Source of the DNA: Candidatus Yanofskybacteria bacterium RIFCSPHIGHO2_12_FULL_45_19b | GTDB taxonomy: Bacteria; Patescibacteriota; Minisyncoccia; 2-02-FULL-40-12; IGHO2-12-FULL-4 | Direction of reading: 5' to 3' | DNA length: 41,031 nt | Assembly: GCA_001794605.1 (NCBI GenBank) | Contig: MGKD01000023.1 | Span: 1-41,031, forward strand | Shown: piece after piece, positions 19,105 to 28,445 of the stretch | Numbering within the stretch: the first letter of the stretch is position 1 | Layout of the letters: the number at the start of each line of letters is the position of its first letter | Program-made: the position numbers and the translations under genes | Notes under the pieces: generated by a model | Seen by the model: only the letters and a program-made list of their open reading frames with translations | Databases searched by the model: none | What the model was told of the DNA's origin: nothing

Positions 19105-19677
19105 CTACAATTGTTTTTTAGACAGCCTGAAAACAAAGTGCCATATGGTCAAAAAAATCACAATACCAGCCAGTAGGGCCAGCTCGGCATAATGCAAGTA
19201 CCCCTTAACCAAAACAAAACCGGCACCCGAGGCATAGCCTAGTCCACCAACTACTATTATCCAAATCAAATCAGCCAAAAGATTGACCTCAAAGAATCGC
19301 CTCAAATTAATTTTTAATACCCCGGCCCGCGCTAAAATCGCGTGATGGATTCCATAGGTAAACTTGGAAACAATAAAGGTGTGGATCGGACGATTGGTAA
19401 TATGCTCGTCAAAAGACTTGGTTAGACGCAATAACCACCTGGTAAAAAAATTATTGTGCTGTTTAATAGTGTAGCCCAGCCAGTACCAAGCACCATCACC
19501 AACCAGTCTGCCCACAAGCACAACCAGAAAAACCTGCCCCGGATCAAAAAAACCTAGACTGACGAGGAAACCAACTGAAAATAGGGTGATATCACCCTCC
19601 ACTCCTGAAAGCAAAAAAATCAATAGACAGCCCAGCCAAGGCCAGATTAACAGTGAATCTAAAATAAACGATTGCAT
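19105..19677 (-). CDS. DedA/SNARE-associated family membrane protein
   Basis: Start corrected to MQSFILDSLL because the track start overlaps tRNA-Ala; GDGAWYWLGY, FTYGIHHAILARAG motifs. Confidence 0.82.
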   Translation of the reverse strand: MQSFILDSLLIWPWLGCLLIFLLSGVEGDITLFSVGFLVSLGFFDPGQVFLVVLVGRLVGDGAWYWLGYTIKQHNNFFTRWLLRLTKSFDEHITNRPIHTFIVSKFTYGIHHAILARAGVLKINLRRFFEVNLLADLIWIIVVGGLGYASGAGFVLVKGYLHYAELALLAGIVIFLTIWHFVFRLSKKQL

Positions 19678-19682
19678 ATTGG

Positions 19683-19755
19683 TGGACCGGCGGGGATTTG
19701 AACCCCGGACCCCTCGGATGCAAACCGAGTGCTCTGGCCGCTGAGCTACCGGCCC
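19683..19755 (-). tRNA. tRNA-Ala (TGC)
   Basis: Cloverleaf GGGCCGGTAGCTCAGCGGCCAGAGCACTCGGTTTGCATCCGAG...CCGGTCCA with G3-U70. Confidence 0.95.
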
Positions 19756-19969
19756 GCCTACATTAAAATTACGGCGTGGCAAAGCTCGACAAAAATAAAG
19801 CGTCTTAACGCTTTATTTTTTTACCATATTTTTAGACAATTGGGAAAGCTAAAGCTGAGAATAAAGATAACCTCTTTACTGCCGACATTGCTACTGCCGA
19901 GCTTGCGCACTAAGTAAGGCGTATCACCGGAAGACTGGGATAGAAGGTGCGGGGAATAAAGTAATCAAT

Positions 19970-20081
19970 CATAATGCCGATATTGCAAGCCGTAGTTGAT
20001 CCAACCTCGGTAGTCTGATAACCAAAAGACTGTGACGAGGGGATAGATTTCAACCAAAGGGACAATGTCGGCACTGGGACG
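19970..20081. repeat. TIR element copy H (left end degenerate) abutting the LOG-family stop codon
   Basis: ataatgccgatattgc...gggatagatttcaaccaaagggacaatgtcggcactgggacg. Confidence 0.8.
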
Positions 20082-20822
20082 CTAAAACTCCCTGCGTTCA
20101 GGTGAGTGCTTGATAATTTGATAGGCATCCTCAGCGCTATTTACCACGCGATAGATCTGCATATCCTCCGAATCAATTGCCCGCTTGTTTTCATAAACCT
20201 CCTGCTTAATCCAATTTAATAATGGACGCCAGTATGTCTCGCCCACTAAAATAATCGGCGTAGCTGGAATTTTTTTACACTGTACCAGAGTGATCAACTC
20301 AAACACCTCGTCGAGCGTGCCAAAGCCACCCGGGAAATAAACATAGGCCTGCGCATAATAAGACAGCATCACCTTGCGCACAAAAAAATAGTGGAAAGAA
20401 ATAGCCTTGTCAACAAAACGATTGATACGTTGCTCGAATGGCAATTTAATATTCAGTCCGATTGAATCACCCACCTTGTCTTTATTAGGGTCAGCGGTTT
20501 CAATTCGTGCCTCCACCGCACCACGATTGCCTGCCTCCATAATACCAGGACCACCACCCGTGATAACCGAGTAACCATCTTTGGCCAATAGGTAGCCCAG
20601 GCGACGAGATTCTTCGTACCACTCATCACCACTAACACAACGCGCCGAACCAAAAAAAGTTACGGTACGTTTAAGATCAGCCATAAACTGCCAACCATCA
20701 ATGAACTCCGCCATGATACGAAAAATCCGCCAATGAAAAGATTGGCGCCAATCCTCAACTGGAGTTTTTTTCTCTGCTACCGGGAGCTTTGAGGCCGGTA
20801 GATTATACGACTCCTTGTGCAT
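20082..20822 (-). CDS. LOG-family protein (TIGR00730-type Rossmann fold)
   Basis: VITGGGPGIMEAGNRGA and YFPGGFGTLDEVFELITLVQ motifs. Confidence 0.93.
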   Translation of the reverse strand: MHKESYNLPASKLPVAEKKTPVEDWRQSFHWRIFRIMAEFIDGWQFMADLKRTVTFFGSARCVSGDEWYEESRRLGYLLAKDGYSVITGGGPGIMEAGNRGAVEARIETADPNKDKVGDSIGLNIKLPFEQRINRFVDKAISFHYFFVRKVMLSYYAQAYVYFPGGFGTLDEVFELITLVQCKKIPATPIILVGETYWRPLLNWIKQEVYENKRAIDSEDMQIYRVVNSAEDAYQIIKHSPERREF

Positions 20823-20874
20823 TAAATAATTTTACCACTTTTTTAAAAAGTAGCGAAGAGAAAAAACTATCTGG

Positions 20875-20946
20875 TGGGTGTGGGAGGGATCGAACCTCCG
20901 ACCTCGTCATTATCAGTGACGCGTTCTACCACTGAACTACACACCC
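20875..20946 (-). tRNA. tRNA-Ile (GAT)
   Basis: GGGTGTGTAGTTCAGTGGTAGAACGCGTCACTGATAATGACG...CCTCCCACACCCA(CCA encoded), anticodon loop CTGATAA. Confidence 0.93.
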
Positions 20947-21162
20947 GCTTATAACTACTGTCTACTTTTAAAAACTAAGAAGGAAAATTACTTTCCTACA
21001 AAGAAGCTCGCCCGCCGAAGCTTTAGCGTAGGCGCGAACTACACACCCGGGCACTATACCAAAAAGTCGTCTCACTCTTTACAAATTAAGGCAATTTTGA
21101 TACAATATCGGAAATCAGCGGATCGTCCTAACGCTCCGCAACCAATCAATACTAAAGGAGAA

Positions 21163-21711
21163 ATGGATAAAAATCAACTATTAAAAGACCTGAATAAACG
21201 CGCTAGTGCCAAGTTCAAGGGCGAAAGGCTGCTTTTTGGCCAGGGCAATTTAAATGCCAGTGTGGTAGTAGTGGCTGAATTCCCGGTCAGCGAAGAGGTC
21301 CATGCCGAGACTCCCCTCGCTGGTCCAGCTGGTAAAATTTTTAATCAAGCCCTACGTGGTTTGGGTTTGTCACGCCGTCAGCTCTACATTACTTATGCCG
21401 TAAAAAGTGCCCCGGCACCTGGAGTCATTCCTAGCCCAAAGGAGGTTAAGCAATTCTCACAATTTCTTAAAGAGGAGATAAAAATTATTGATCCTAAATT
21501 AACCATCGCCTTAGGTAGTGTAGCTCTGCGTGGTTTAAGCGTAAAACTTCCGCTCTTCAACATCCGTGGTCGCTTAATCCGTTTTGGCATCAACTCACTT
21601 TTTGCCACCCACAACCCCGCTACCATCTTAAAAAGCGATGCCCAAAAATTAGAATTTGAGAAAGATTTCGGAAAATTAAATGAGGCACTCGCCTCCATCT
21701 CACTAGCTTAA
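21163..21711 (+). CDS. Uracil-DNA glycosylase (type 4-like)
   Basis: AEFP...AGPAGKIFNQAL, LYITYAVKSAP, IALGSVALRGL, FATHNPATIL; aaaggag SD before ATG at 21163. Confidence 0.87.
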   Translation: MDKNQLLKDLNKRASAKFKGERLLFGQGNLNASVVVVAEFPVSEEVHAETPLAGPAGKIFNQALRGLGLSRRQLYITYAVKSAPAPGVIPSPKEVKQFSQFLKEEIKIIDPKLTIALGSVALRGLSVKLPLFNIRGRLIRFGINSLFATHNPATILKSDAQKLEFEKDFGKLNEALASISLA

Positions 21712-21723
21712 AGTTTGGGACGA

Positions 21724-22764
21724 CTAGCCGCCTCCACTCTTACCGAGCGCATCGATCAAGCTCATAATTAGGCTGACAAAACCCTTACCAATAATTAACA
21801 CCCCCAGCCCAAGCACGGAATAAAATATCCCCATGCGGGCTTTTTTGGTTTTGCTAACATCCCCACCTGAGGTCATATATAAGAAACCGTTGTAGACAAT
21901 AAGGATCACTGCCAACATGGTGCCCAGTTGAAAAACAAAGTTAGCCAAAGAGGCTAACATGTCAGAAATATTAGTCCAGCTATTAGGCGGATTGATTTTA
22001 AAACCAAAGTCTAATCCTTTAACATTAATATCACCATCTGGAGCGGTCGGGGCATTAGCCCCACTAGCAGACAAGCCGCACTGAGTTGTTGAAACTGTGT
22101 AGCAACTATATTTCACACAACCGTTATCTAGTGGCATGGCCGTATCTGGAGCCGCCATTGGAGCATGCGCGCAATCGCCCTTATCAGCATACGCCTTGGT
22201 ATTTGGAATACAGAAATTCTTCCCCTTTGCATCGGCATAGGCACATGATTTTTCGCTCGCGTCATCACCGACAATGATCAATTGCACCTCGGGGACAGTT
22301 GAAGTAGGTGCAGAATATAGATTATTGCCGATAGTACCCTCTATCAACAATTTAACCTTAACCATCTGTCCAGGAGCCGCTTCGGAGAAGTTACTATAAA
22401 GCGACTGTACGGGAATTTTTTCCTCTAGGTTCTCCCACTGGTTGACCACCAACTTCTGGTGCGAGAAAGGGAACTCTTTAATATCCCGGGCGCGCCAGGG
22501 TGGTTTAATCCATTCAGCACTGAGATCAAATACTAGCGGAGTATCTAGACAAGTTTGGCTGCTATCCTTCCAACGAAAACGAGCAGACACGGTAAAGCTA
22601 CTGTTGATGCCAACCGATTTTGGATTTATATCAAATACAACATCGTATTTACTAGGATCCTGACATTCGCTGGCAATTGCCCGTACAGACTGGGTTGGCA
22701 ACAAAAAAATACTTGCAGAGAGAACAATTAAAAATACCCCTAATTTGAAAAACACTTGTTTCAT
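21724..22764 (-). CDS. Exported protein with C-terminal VirB2/pilin-like two-TM region
   Basis: Signal peptide; C-terminal LAVILIVYNGFLYMTSGGDVSKTKKARMGIFYSVLGLGVLIIGKGF. Confidence 0.65.
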   Translation of the reverse strand: MKQVFFKLGVFLIVLSASIFLLPTQSVRAIASECQDPSKYDVVFDINPKSVGINSSFTVSARFRWKDSSQTCLDTPLVFDLSAEWIKPPWRARDIKEFPFSHQKLVVNQWENLEEKIPVQSLYSNFSEAAPGQMVKVKLLIEGTIGNNLYSAPTSTVPEVQLIIVGDDASEKSCAYADAKGKNFCIPNTKAYADKGDCAHAPMAAPDTAMPLDNGCVKYSCYTVSTTQCGLSASGANAPTAPDGDINVKGLDFGFKINPPNSWTNISDMLASLANFVFQLGTMLAVILIVYNGFLYMTSGGDVSKTKKARMGIFYSVLGLGVLIIGKGFVSLIMSLIDALGKSGGG

Positions 22765-22784
22765 ATTTTAATACTCCCATTATA

Positions 22785-23759
22785 TCAGCTTTTTCGCTTC
22801 AACACCTTTTTAACTGCTGTAATGATACCTTTTACCCCCATGCCAAAATACTCAATCAACTCTTCGGGTTTGCCGGATTCGCCGAAGTGATCATGCATAC
22901 CAATAAATTCTTGTGGCGTTGGCAGGTTGGCTACCAGTAATTCGGCAATGGTTGAGCCAAGCCCGCCCGCGATTTGATGTTCCTCCACACTCACCACTGC
23001 GCCAGTTTTTTTAACCGAAGTCAGAATGGTTTTTGCATCTAGTGGTTTAACGGTGTGTGAGTTGATCACCTCGCACTCGATTCCTTCTTTGGCCAGCTCC
23101 TCGGCCGCCAACAATGCATTATATAAAAGTAGCCCGCAACCAATAATTGAACAGTCTGCCCCTTGCCCTGAGCTCGCCGAAGGGTTGCGCAAAATCTCGG
23201 CTCTACCAATTTCAAAAGGTGAAGCTTCGTTGGTAATTATCGCCGATTTTTCTCGGGTGAAACGCAAATAGGTTGGCTGATTATTTTTTGCGGCCGCTAC
23301 TGTGGCCTTGCGCGCCTCAATCGCATCACACGGTACCACTACTACTATATTCGGCAAAACCCGCATCATGGCAATATCTTCTAATGCCTGGTGGGTCGCC
23401 CCATCCGGGCCAACTGAAACTCCGGCATGATGTCCAGCAATTTTTACTGGCAAATTATTTAAAGCAATGGTGGTGCGAATCTGTTCCCAATTACGCCCGG
23501 GCGAAAAGGTGGCATAACTGGATATGAACGGAATCTTTCCATAATTAGCTAAGCCGGCCGCGACAGTCGCCATATTTTGCTCGGCTACCCCCATTTCAAT
23601 AAATCTTTCGGGGAATCTTTCCTTGAAAGCCGTGGCCCGCGTGGAATCCACTAAATCAGCCGATAGCACCACCACGCGTTCATCTTGTTCACCTGCCAAT
23701 ACTAAACCCTCGCCATAACCATCGCGAATTGAAACTAGTTTTTTGCTCTGATCAATCAT
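22785..23759 (-). CDS. Transketolase, C-terminal subunit
   Basis: GVAEQNMATVAAGLANYGKIPFISSYATF, HHAGVSVGPDGATHQALEDIAMMR. Confidence 0.95.
   Translation of the reverse strand: MIDQSKKLVSIRDGYGEGLVLAGEQDERVVVLSADLVDSTRATAFKERFPERFIEMGVAEQNMATVAAGLANYGKIPFISSYATFSPGRNWEQIRTTIALNNLPVKIAGHHAGVSVGPDGATHQALEDIAMMRVLPNIVVVVPCDAIEARKATVAAAKNNQPTYLRFTREKSAIITNEASPFEIGRAEILRNPSASSGQGADCSIIGCGLLLYNALLAAEELAKEGIECEVINSHTVKPLDAKTILTSVKKTGAVVSVEEHQIAGGLGSTIAELLVANLPTPQEFIGMHDHFGESGKPEELIEYFGMGVKGIITAVKKVLKRKS
23166..23184. repeat. Short palindromic repeat inside transketolase C-subunit
   Basis: ccctgagctcgccgaaggg, encoding NPSASSGQG. Confidence 0.7.
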
Positions 23760-23773
23760 ACCGATGAACCAAA

Positions 23774-24058
23774 CTACATGCGACGTGGGCTTGCCTGGTT
23801 ACCTCCCCCAAACATATTTCTAAAAAAATCGACGAAAAAACTATTTCGACCGGTATTATTAGACCAGTTGACGGGGCCGGAGCCTAACCCACGATTAGAC
23901 GCCTGGGAAGTACTTGGATTAACTGCTACTCGAGTAGATAGATAGCCCCACAAGAAAACGAGTGCTAAAATAACACAGAAGGTGACTACTACTGTGACAA
24001 TAACTGTTTTTGATTTATTCATGTTTAACCTTCCTATCGCTGGCAGAACCATCTTCAC
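23774..24058 (-). CDS. Hypothetical single-TM protein (start probably at MNKSKTVIV)
   Basis: ORF between split transketolase genes; N-terminal TM. Confidence 0.5.
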   Translation of the reverse strand: MKMVLPAIGRLNMNKSKTVIVTVVVTFCVILALVFLWGYLSTRVAVNPSTSQASNRGLGSGPVNWSNNTGRNSFFVDFFRNMFGGGNQASPRRM

Positions 24059-24095
24059 CTAGAGCCAAAGGAAGACGGCCCTGCCAATTGAGACA

Positions 24096-24341
24096 TTAAT
24101 TTTTTTTCTGATCAACTGGGCAGGTGCCACAGCAGGCATTACCACAACAGCAACGACAAGCTGAAGTACCCAAGCCAATTAAAGCTAAAATAACCGTGAT
24201 TTGGAACATATTCTCATAATCCATCCCCCATAGAGTATTGCCAGTATAAACCACGTACACAAAACCAATGGCAGTCAAAATTACTAACCAACTAACCACC
24301 ATGCGAAAACCATGGTGAAAACATTTACAACCGTTATGCAT
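24096..24341 (-). CDS. Small Cys-rich membrane protein
   Basis: 81 aa, two TM segments, C-terminal ACRCCCGNACCGTC. Confidence 0.6.
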   Translation of the reverse strand: MHNGCKCFHHGFRMVVSWLVILTAIGFVYVVYTGNTLWGMDYENMFQITVILALIGLGTSACRCCCGNACCGTCPVDQKKN

Positions 24342-24391
24342 AAAGACACCCCCCTTCTTCGCCTCGCCGAAAGGCGGACTTTTTTATTTTT

Positions 24392-25294
24392 TTATTCATC
24401 GTTATTTATTTTACCACGTAATGTTCTCAATTCACTCAGGAATTTTTTGGCTTCTTCTGGCTTGGGCACCATGCCATGCCAAGTATAGTTAAACTCAATC
24501 TCTGAAACTCCTTTACCCGGGATAGTATGAGCAATGATCACCGTTGGTCGACTAACCTCCTCCCGCGTTCGTTCTACTGCCCCAACGATCTCACTAAAAT
24601 CATGCCCATTGATTTCTAGCACCTGCCAATTAAAGGCCTCATATTTTTTGGCTAGGGATTCCAATGGCATAACTTCCTCGGTTGAGCCATCAATTTGAAT
24701 ATAATTACGATCTACTAGTGCGGTCAGATTGGCTAGCTTGTTTTTGCCGGCAAACATTACTGACTCCCAGTGATTACCTTCCTGGTGTTCAGCATCGGAC
24801 AAAAAGCAATAGGTTCGCCATTTTACTTGTGCTGCCTTCGTCCCGAGCTCAGGCCGAGGGGAGCGTGCCGAAGCATCCATCCTGGCGCCATAAGCAATAC
24901 CACAAGCCTGGCCCAGACCGGAACCGAGTGGGCCCGAGGTAGTTTCCAGTCCGGGCAAGCGCAAACGCTCTGGATGCCCTTGCAAACGTGAACCGAATTT
25001 ACGCAGAGTCAACAACTCTTCCACTGGAAAATACCCAGCATGCGCCATGGCCGCATAACGTACTGGCACAATATGACCATTAGACAAAATCAAACGGTCC
25101 CGTCCGGCCCAGTTTGGATTGCTGGGATCATGATCAAGGATATAAAAATAAAAGGCAGTGAAAACGTCCGCCATGCCCAGTGGCCCAGCCGTATGCCCGG
25201 AACCAGCCGCCACCAACATCTCAATAATTGACTGCCGAATAGCGTTAGCTTTTAATTCCAGCTCCTTAATTTTGTCCGGATGTAGTGGATGCAT
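24392..25294 (-). CDS. Transketolase, N-terminal subunit
   Basis: SGHTAGPLGMADVFTAFYF, ETTSGPLGSGLGQACGIA, LVDRNYIQIDG. Confidence 0.95.
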   Translation of the reverse strand: MHPLHPDKIKELELKANAIRQSIIEMLVAAGSGHTAGPLGMADVFTAFYFYILDHDPSNPNWAGRDRLILSNGHIVPVRYAAMAHAGYFPVEELLTLRKFGSRLQGHPERLRLPGLETTSGPLGSGLGQACGIAYGARMDASARSPRPELGTKAAQVKWRTYCFLSDAEHQEGNHWESVMFAGKNKLANLTALVDRNYIQIDGSTEEVMPLESLAKKYEAFNWQVLEINGHDFSEIVGAVERTREEVSRPTVIIAHTIPGKGVSEIEFNYTWHGMVPKPEEAKKFLSELRTLRGKINNDE

Positions 25295-25304
25295 GAAACA
25301 TAAA

Positions 25305-25408
25305 CCAAAATGGCTAATGACAAATGACTAATCAATGGCAAAGCCCAAATGCTAAATTAGGATTTTGACATTTGGATTTCATTAGTCATTTGCAAATTTG
25401 TCATTGAT
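25305..25408. repeat. AT-rich intergenic inverted repeat (aatgacaaatgactaatcaatg type)
   Basis: Halves ctaatgacaaatgactaatcaatg and cattagtcatttgcaaatttgtcattga; related sequence near 26078-26152 and 38428-38538. Confidence 0.7.
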
Positions 25409-25409
25409 C

Positions 25410-26072
25410 TCATTTGATCTGTATCTGCAAAATGGTGGCATAAGCAATCGCCACCCCAGCAATCACTGCCAGAGCACCGATTAACCACCAATACTTGGTA
25501 CGGGCCTTGGAAACCAAAACAAATTTATTATCAAAGTTGTCGATAAAGCCGGCCACTTTTTTGTCGAGTAGGTCGGGCTGACTAGCACTGACTTGGCGCG
25601 GGACACTTTTATCTGCCATGAAACGTACCAAATCAAAACGACTGACAATTCCCACCAACTCTTTGTTGAAACCAACTACCGGAATTGGGTTAACTTTATG
25701 GTGCTCGGCAAATAGCTCTGCCAGAGTAGCAATAGGGGCTTCTTCTGGTACCGTCATTGGCTCCTTGTTCATAATCTGCCCCACTGTTAATAATAACAAC
25801 TGCTTCAAATCGTCCTTAACCAGTGCATTATCTTTTTTATAGAAATCAATATTACCCAAAATGTTAATCAGAGTGGGCAGGTGTAAATTACGATTACTAG
25901 AAATTAAATCGTACTCCGTGACAATACCAATCAATTCACCATTATCGTCCACTACTGGCAAACCATTAAATCCATGTTCGGCTAAAATTTTAGCCGCATA
26001 GACTACCGAATCGCCCACTTTCACGGTGAGCGGATGCTCAGTCATAATGTCTTTAACATAAAGTTTTTGCAT
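25410..26072 (-). CDS. CBS-domain pair protein with C-terminal TM
   Basis: DIMTEHPLTVKVGDSVVYAAKILAEHGFNGLPVVDDNGELIGIVTEYDLI. Confidence 0.88.
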   Translation of the reverse strand: MQKLYVKDIMTEHPLTVKVGDSVVYAAKILAEHGFNGLPVVDDNGELIGIVTEYDLISSNRNLHLPTLINILGNIDFYKKDNALVKDDLKQLLLLTVGQIMNKEPMTVPEEAPIATLAELFAEHHKVNPIPVVGFNKELVGIVSRFDLVRFMADKSVPRQVSASQPDLLDKKVAGFIDNFDNKFVLVSKARTKYWWLIGALAVIAGVAIAYATILQIQIK

Positions 26073-26146
26073 AAAAAAGTTTAATGGCTAATGACAACTC
26101 ATAATTTAGATTTGGGTTTAGTCATTGATTAGTCATTAGGCATTTG

Positions 26147-27184
26147 TCATTCAAGTAGCTCCGCTACTCTTTCCACATGCTTCAGCAACATCGCACAATA
26201 GCCCCACTCATTATCGTACCAGCTAAATACCTTGATCAAATCCCCGCCCACCACCTTGGTTAGGGCCAGATCAACAATCGAGCCATGTGGATTACCCAGA
26301 ATATCACTCGAGACCAATGGTTCATCGGTGGTCATTAAAATTCCCTGCCACTCCGGTTGCGCCGCCGCCATGCGAAAAAGCTGATTAACCTCTTCAACAC
26401 TAGTGGATCGTTCGGAGACAAAAGTAAAATCAATTAGTGAACCGGAAATTACTGGCACCCGAATGGCCAAGCCATCAAATTTATTTAAAAGTTCCGGAAT
26501 CGAGCGGGTAGTCGCCTGCGCCGCTCCGGTAGTCGAGGGCACAATGTTTACTGCTGCCGCGCGGGCCCGGCGAAAATCATCTTTACGATCGGGGCCATCA
26601 ACCAACCCCTGAGTTGCGGTATAACCATGCACAGTAGTGAGTACGGCCTTTTTTATACCAAGATTTTTTAACATTATTACTACCACTGGGTTGGTAGCAT
26701 TGGTAGTACAAGAGGCATTGGAAGTAATCGCCCCAGTGCCGATATTATCTTTTGTTGAATCCATCCCTCCCGACATTGCACCAATCCCTGGTGTTATCAC
26801 TGGTGTTATATCATCCTTCGGTGGCGCCGTAATCACCACCCGCTTTGCTCCGGCCTTAATATGTCCTCTTGCCTTATCACTCGAATCAAACACCCCAGTT
26901 GCCTCCACCACAATATCGACTGACAATTGCTTCCAAGGTAAATCAGCCAGTTCCTTAAATCCAAAAACTGGAATAGTTTGACCATCTACTACTAGCGCGT
27001 CCTTTTTGGCCACTACCGTTCGGCCGTACTCTCGGTAAACCGAATCGTGTTTCAATAAATAAGCGAGATTTTCGGCGCTACCAAGATCGTTAACCGCCAC
27101 GATTTCTAAATCCGGCCGACCAAAAGCCTGACGAAAAAATATTCGCCCAATTCGGCCGAAGCCATTGATAGCAATTCTGGTCAT
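26147..27184 (-). CDS. gap: Glyceraldehyde-3-phosphate dehydrogenase
   Basis: MTRIAINGFGRIGR, SNASCTTN, SWYDNEWGY. Confidence 0.97.
   Translation of the reverse strand: MTRIAINGFGRIGRIFFRQAFGRPDLEIVAVNDLGSAENLAYLLKHDSVYREYGRTVVAKKDALVVDGQTIPVFGFKELADLPWKQLSVDIVVEATGVFDSSDKARGHIKAGAKRVVITAPPKDDITPVITPGIGAMSGGMDSTKDNIGTGAITSNASCTTNATNPVVVIMLKNLGIKKAVLTTVHGYTATQGLVDGPDRKDDFRRARAAAVNIVPSTTGAAQATTRSIPELLNKFDGLAIRVPVISGSLIDFTFVSERSTSVEEVNQLFRMAAAQPEWQGILMTTDEPLVSSDILGNPHGSIVDLALTKVVGGDLIKVFSWYDNEWGYCAMLLKHVERVAELLE
26729..26790. repeat. TIR element fragment copy I, in frame inside gap
   Basis: cgccccagtgccgatattatcttttgttgaatccatccctcccgacattgcacca matches the complement of copy G/H interior and TIR. 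Confidence 0.75.
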
Positions 27185-27195
27185 CTACCCTAATT

Positions 27196-27858
27196 TTACA
27201 ACAATTTACTAGTCAGAGTAAATGAACGACGGTGGATTAGCGATGGGCCAATGGTTGTCAACCACGCAAAATGCTCTTTAGTGCCATAACCTTTGTGTTT
27301 GGCAAAACCATATTGTGGATAAGTCTTGGCATATCTAATCATTATTTGATCACGACAAACTTTAGCAATGATTGAGGCACAGGCAATAGTAAAAACTTTT
27401 TGATCACCCCCGATGATTGTCCGCTGAGGAAGTTTAAGTTTTGGAATTAACCTATTACCATCAACCAAAACAATAGAATTACTTTTTTTGTCTAGCTTTA
27501 TTCTTAATTCATGATTCATCATTCTACTTACTGCCCGGCGCATGGCGCCCTGGGCGGCCAGCAAAATATTAATCCGGTCAATTGTCGCTGGCGAAGCCGA
27601 GGCAATTTGAAAAGTAACCCGCGGATCATTCCGGAGCGCGAGCGCAATGCGCTCGCGCTCCGCGGCTGTCAGCTGCTTTGAATCCCTCACCCCTAATTTT
27701 AGTAATGCATCATTTTTCTTTACCCGCTTCCAGTCGATCATCAGCGCGCACACCACCACTGGCCCAGCCAGCGCGCCATAACCTACCTCATCCACGCCAA
27801 TGATGTTTTTGTAGCCCACTTGTAGCATTTTATGCTCTAAGTTTTTTGTAGGAAACAT
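27196..27858 (-). CDS. rnhB: Ribonuclease HII
   Basis: NIIGVDEVGYGALAGPVVVCA, RDSKQLT; start set at MFPTKNL. Confidence 0.92.
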   Translation of the reverse strand: MFPTKNLEHKMLQVGYKNIIGVDEVGYGALAGPVVVCALMIDWKRVKKNDALLKLGVRDSKQLTAAERERIALALRNDPRVTFQIASASPATIDRINILLAAQGAMRRAVSRMMNHELRIKLDKKSNSIVLVDGNRLIPKLKLPQRTIIGGDQKVFTIACASIIAKVCRDQIMIRYAKTYPQYGFAKHKGYGTKEHFAWLTTIGPSLIHRRSFTLTSKLL

Positions 27859-27928
27859 GAGAGTAAATTTTCCATTTACCAATTTCCATTGACTGTACCA
27901 TTTGCACATTGATACATTTCAGAAAATG

Positions 27929-28420
27929 TTAATTGTTAAATGATTTCTCAATAATTTGATAAAGTACCACACCGGTTGCCACCGCCACGTTTAGTGACTC
28001 TTTTTTACCGAACATCGGAATTTCTATAATCTCGTCCGCATATTTTAAAATATTTTTGGTTAGGCCCCTACGTTCATGCCCCACGACTATTGCCAAACTC
28101 TCACCGGACAGAGCACCGAAATTATAAGCAAATAAATTTTTACTCTTACTATCCAGCTCCAGGGCGACAATATCTGTTCCCTGTTTTTTCAATTGATTTA
28201 ATAGCCGTCCGGTCTGTCGATGTTTCTCCCAAGACACAAACCCCTCTGCTCCGAGAGCGGTTTTAATTACCTTCGGCTCATCCGGTGTCGGGGTATAACC
28301 ACAGAGATAAATTTTGGCCACGCCCGCTCCATCGGCAGTACGAAAAATCGAACCGACATTATAGGCGCTACGAATATTGTGCAGGACTAAGTAGATGGTT
28401 TTATTGGACTTGCTCAACAT
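27929..28420 (-). CDS. TrmH/SpoU-family RNA methyltransferase
   Basis: NIRSAYNVGSIFRTADGAG, VVGHERRGLT, IPMFGKKESLNVAVATGVVLY. Confidence 0.94.
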   Translation of the reverse strand: MLSKSNKTIYLVLHNIRSAYNVGSIFRTADGAGVAKIYLCGYTPTPDEPKVIKTALGAEGFVSWEKHRQTGRLLNQLKKQGTDIVALELDSKSKNLFAYNFGALSGESLAIVVGHERRGLTKNILKYADEIIEIPMFGKKESLNVAVATGVVLYQIIEKSFNN

Positions 28421-28445
28421 AATGGGTAAGTTATAATATCACTAT

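Noticed and set aside
19105-19782. Track start of the DedA-family ORF (MPRRNFNVGGPVAQRPEHS...)
   Set aside because: That N-terminus translates tRNA-Ala; start moved to MQSFIL at 19677.
22785-25294. Split transketolase as a frameshift or pseudogene
   Set aside because: Separate N- and C-terminal transketolase genes are a well-known arrangement and both ORFs look intact.
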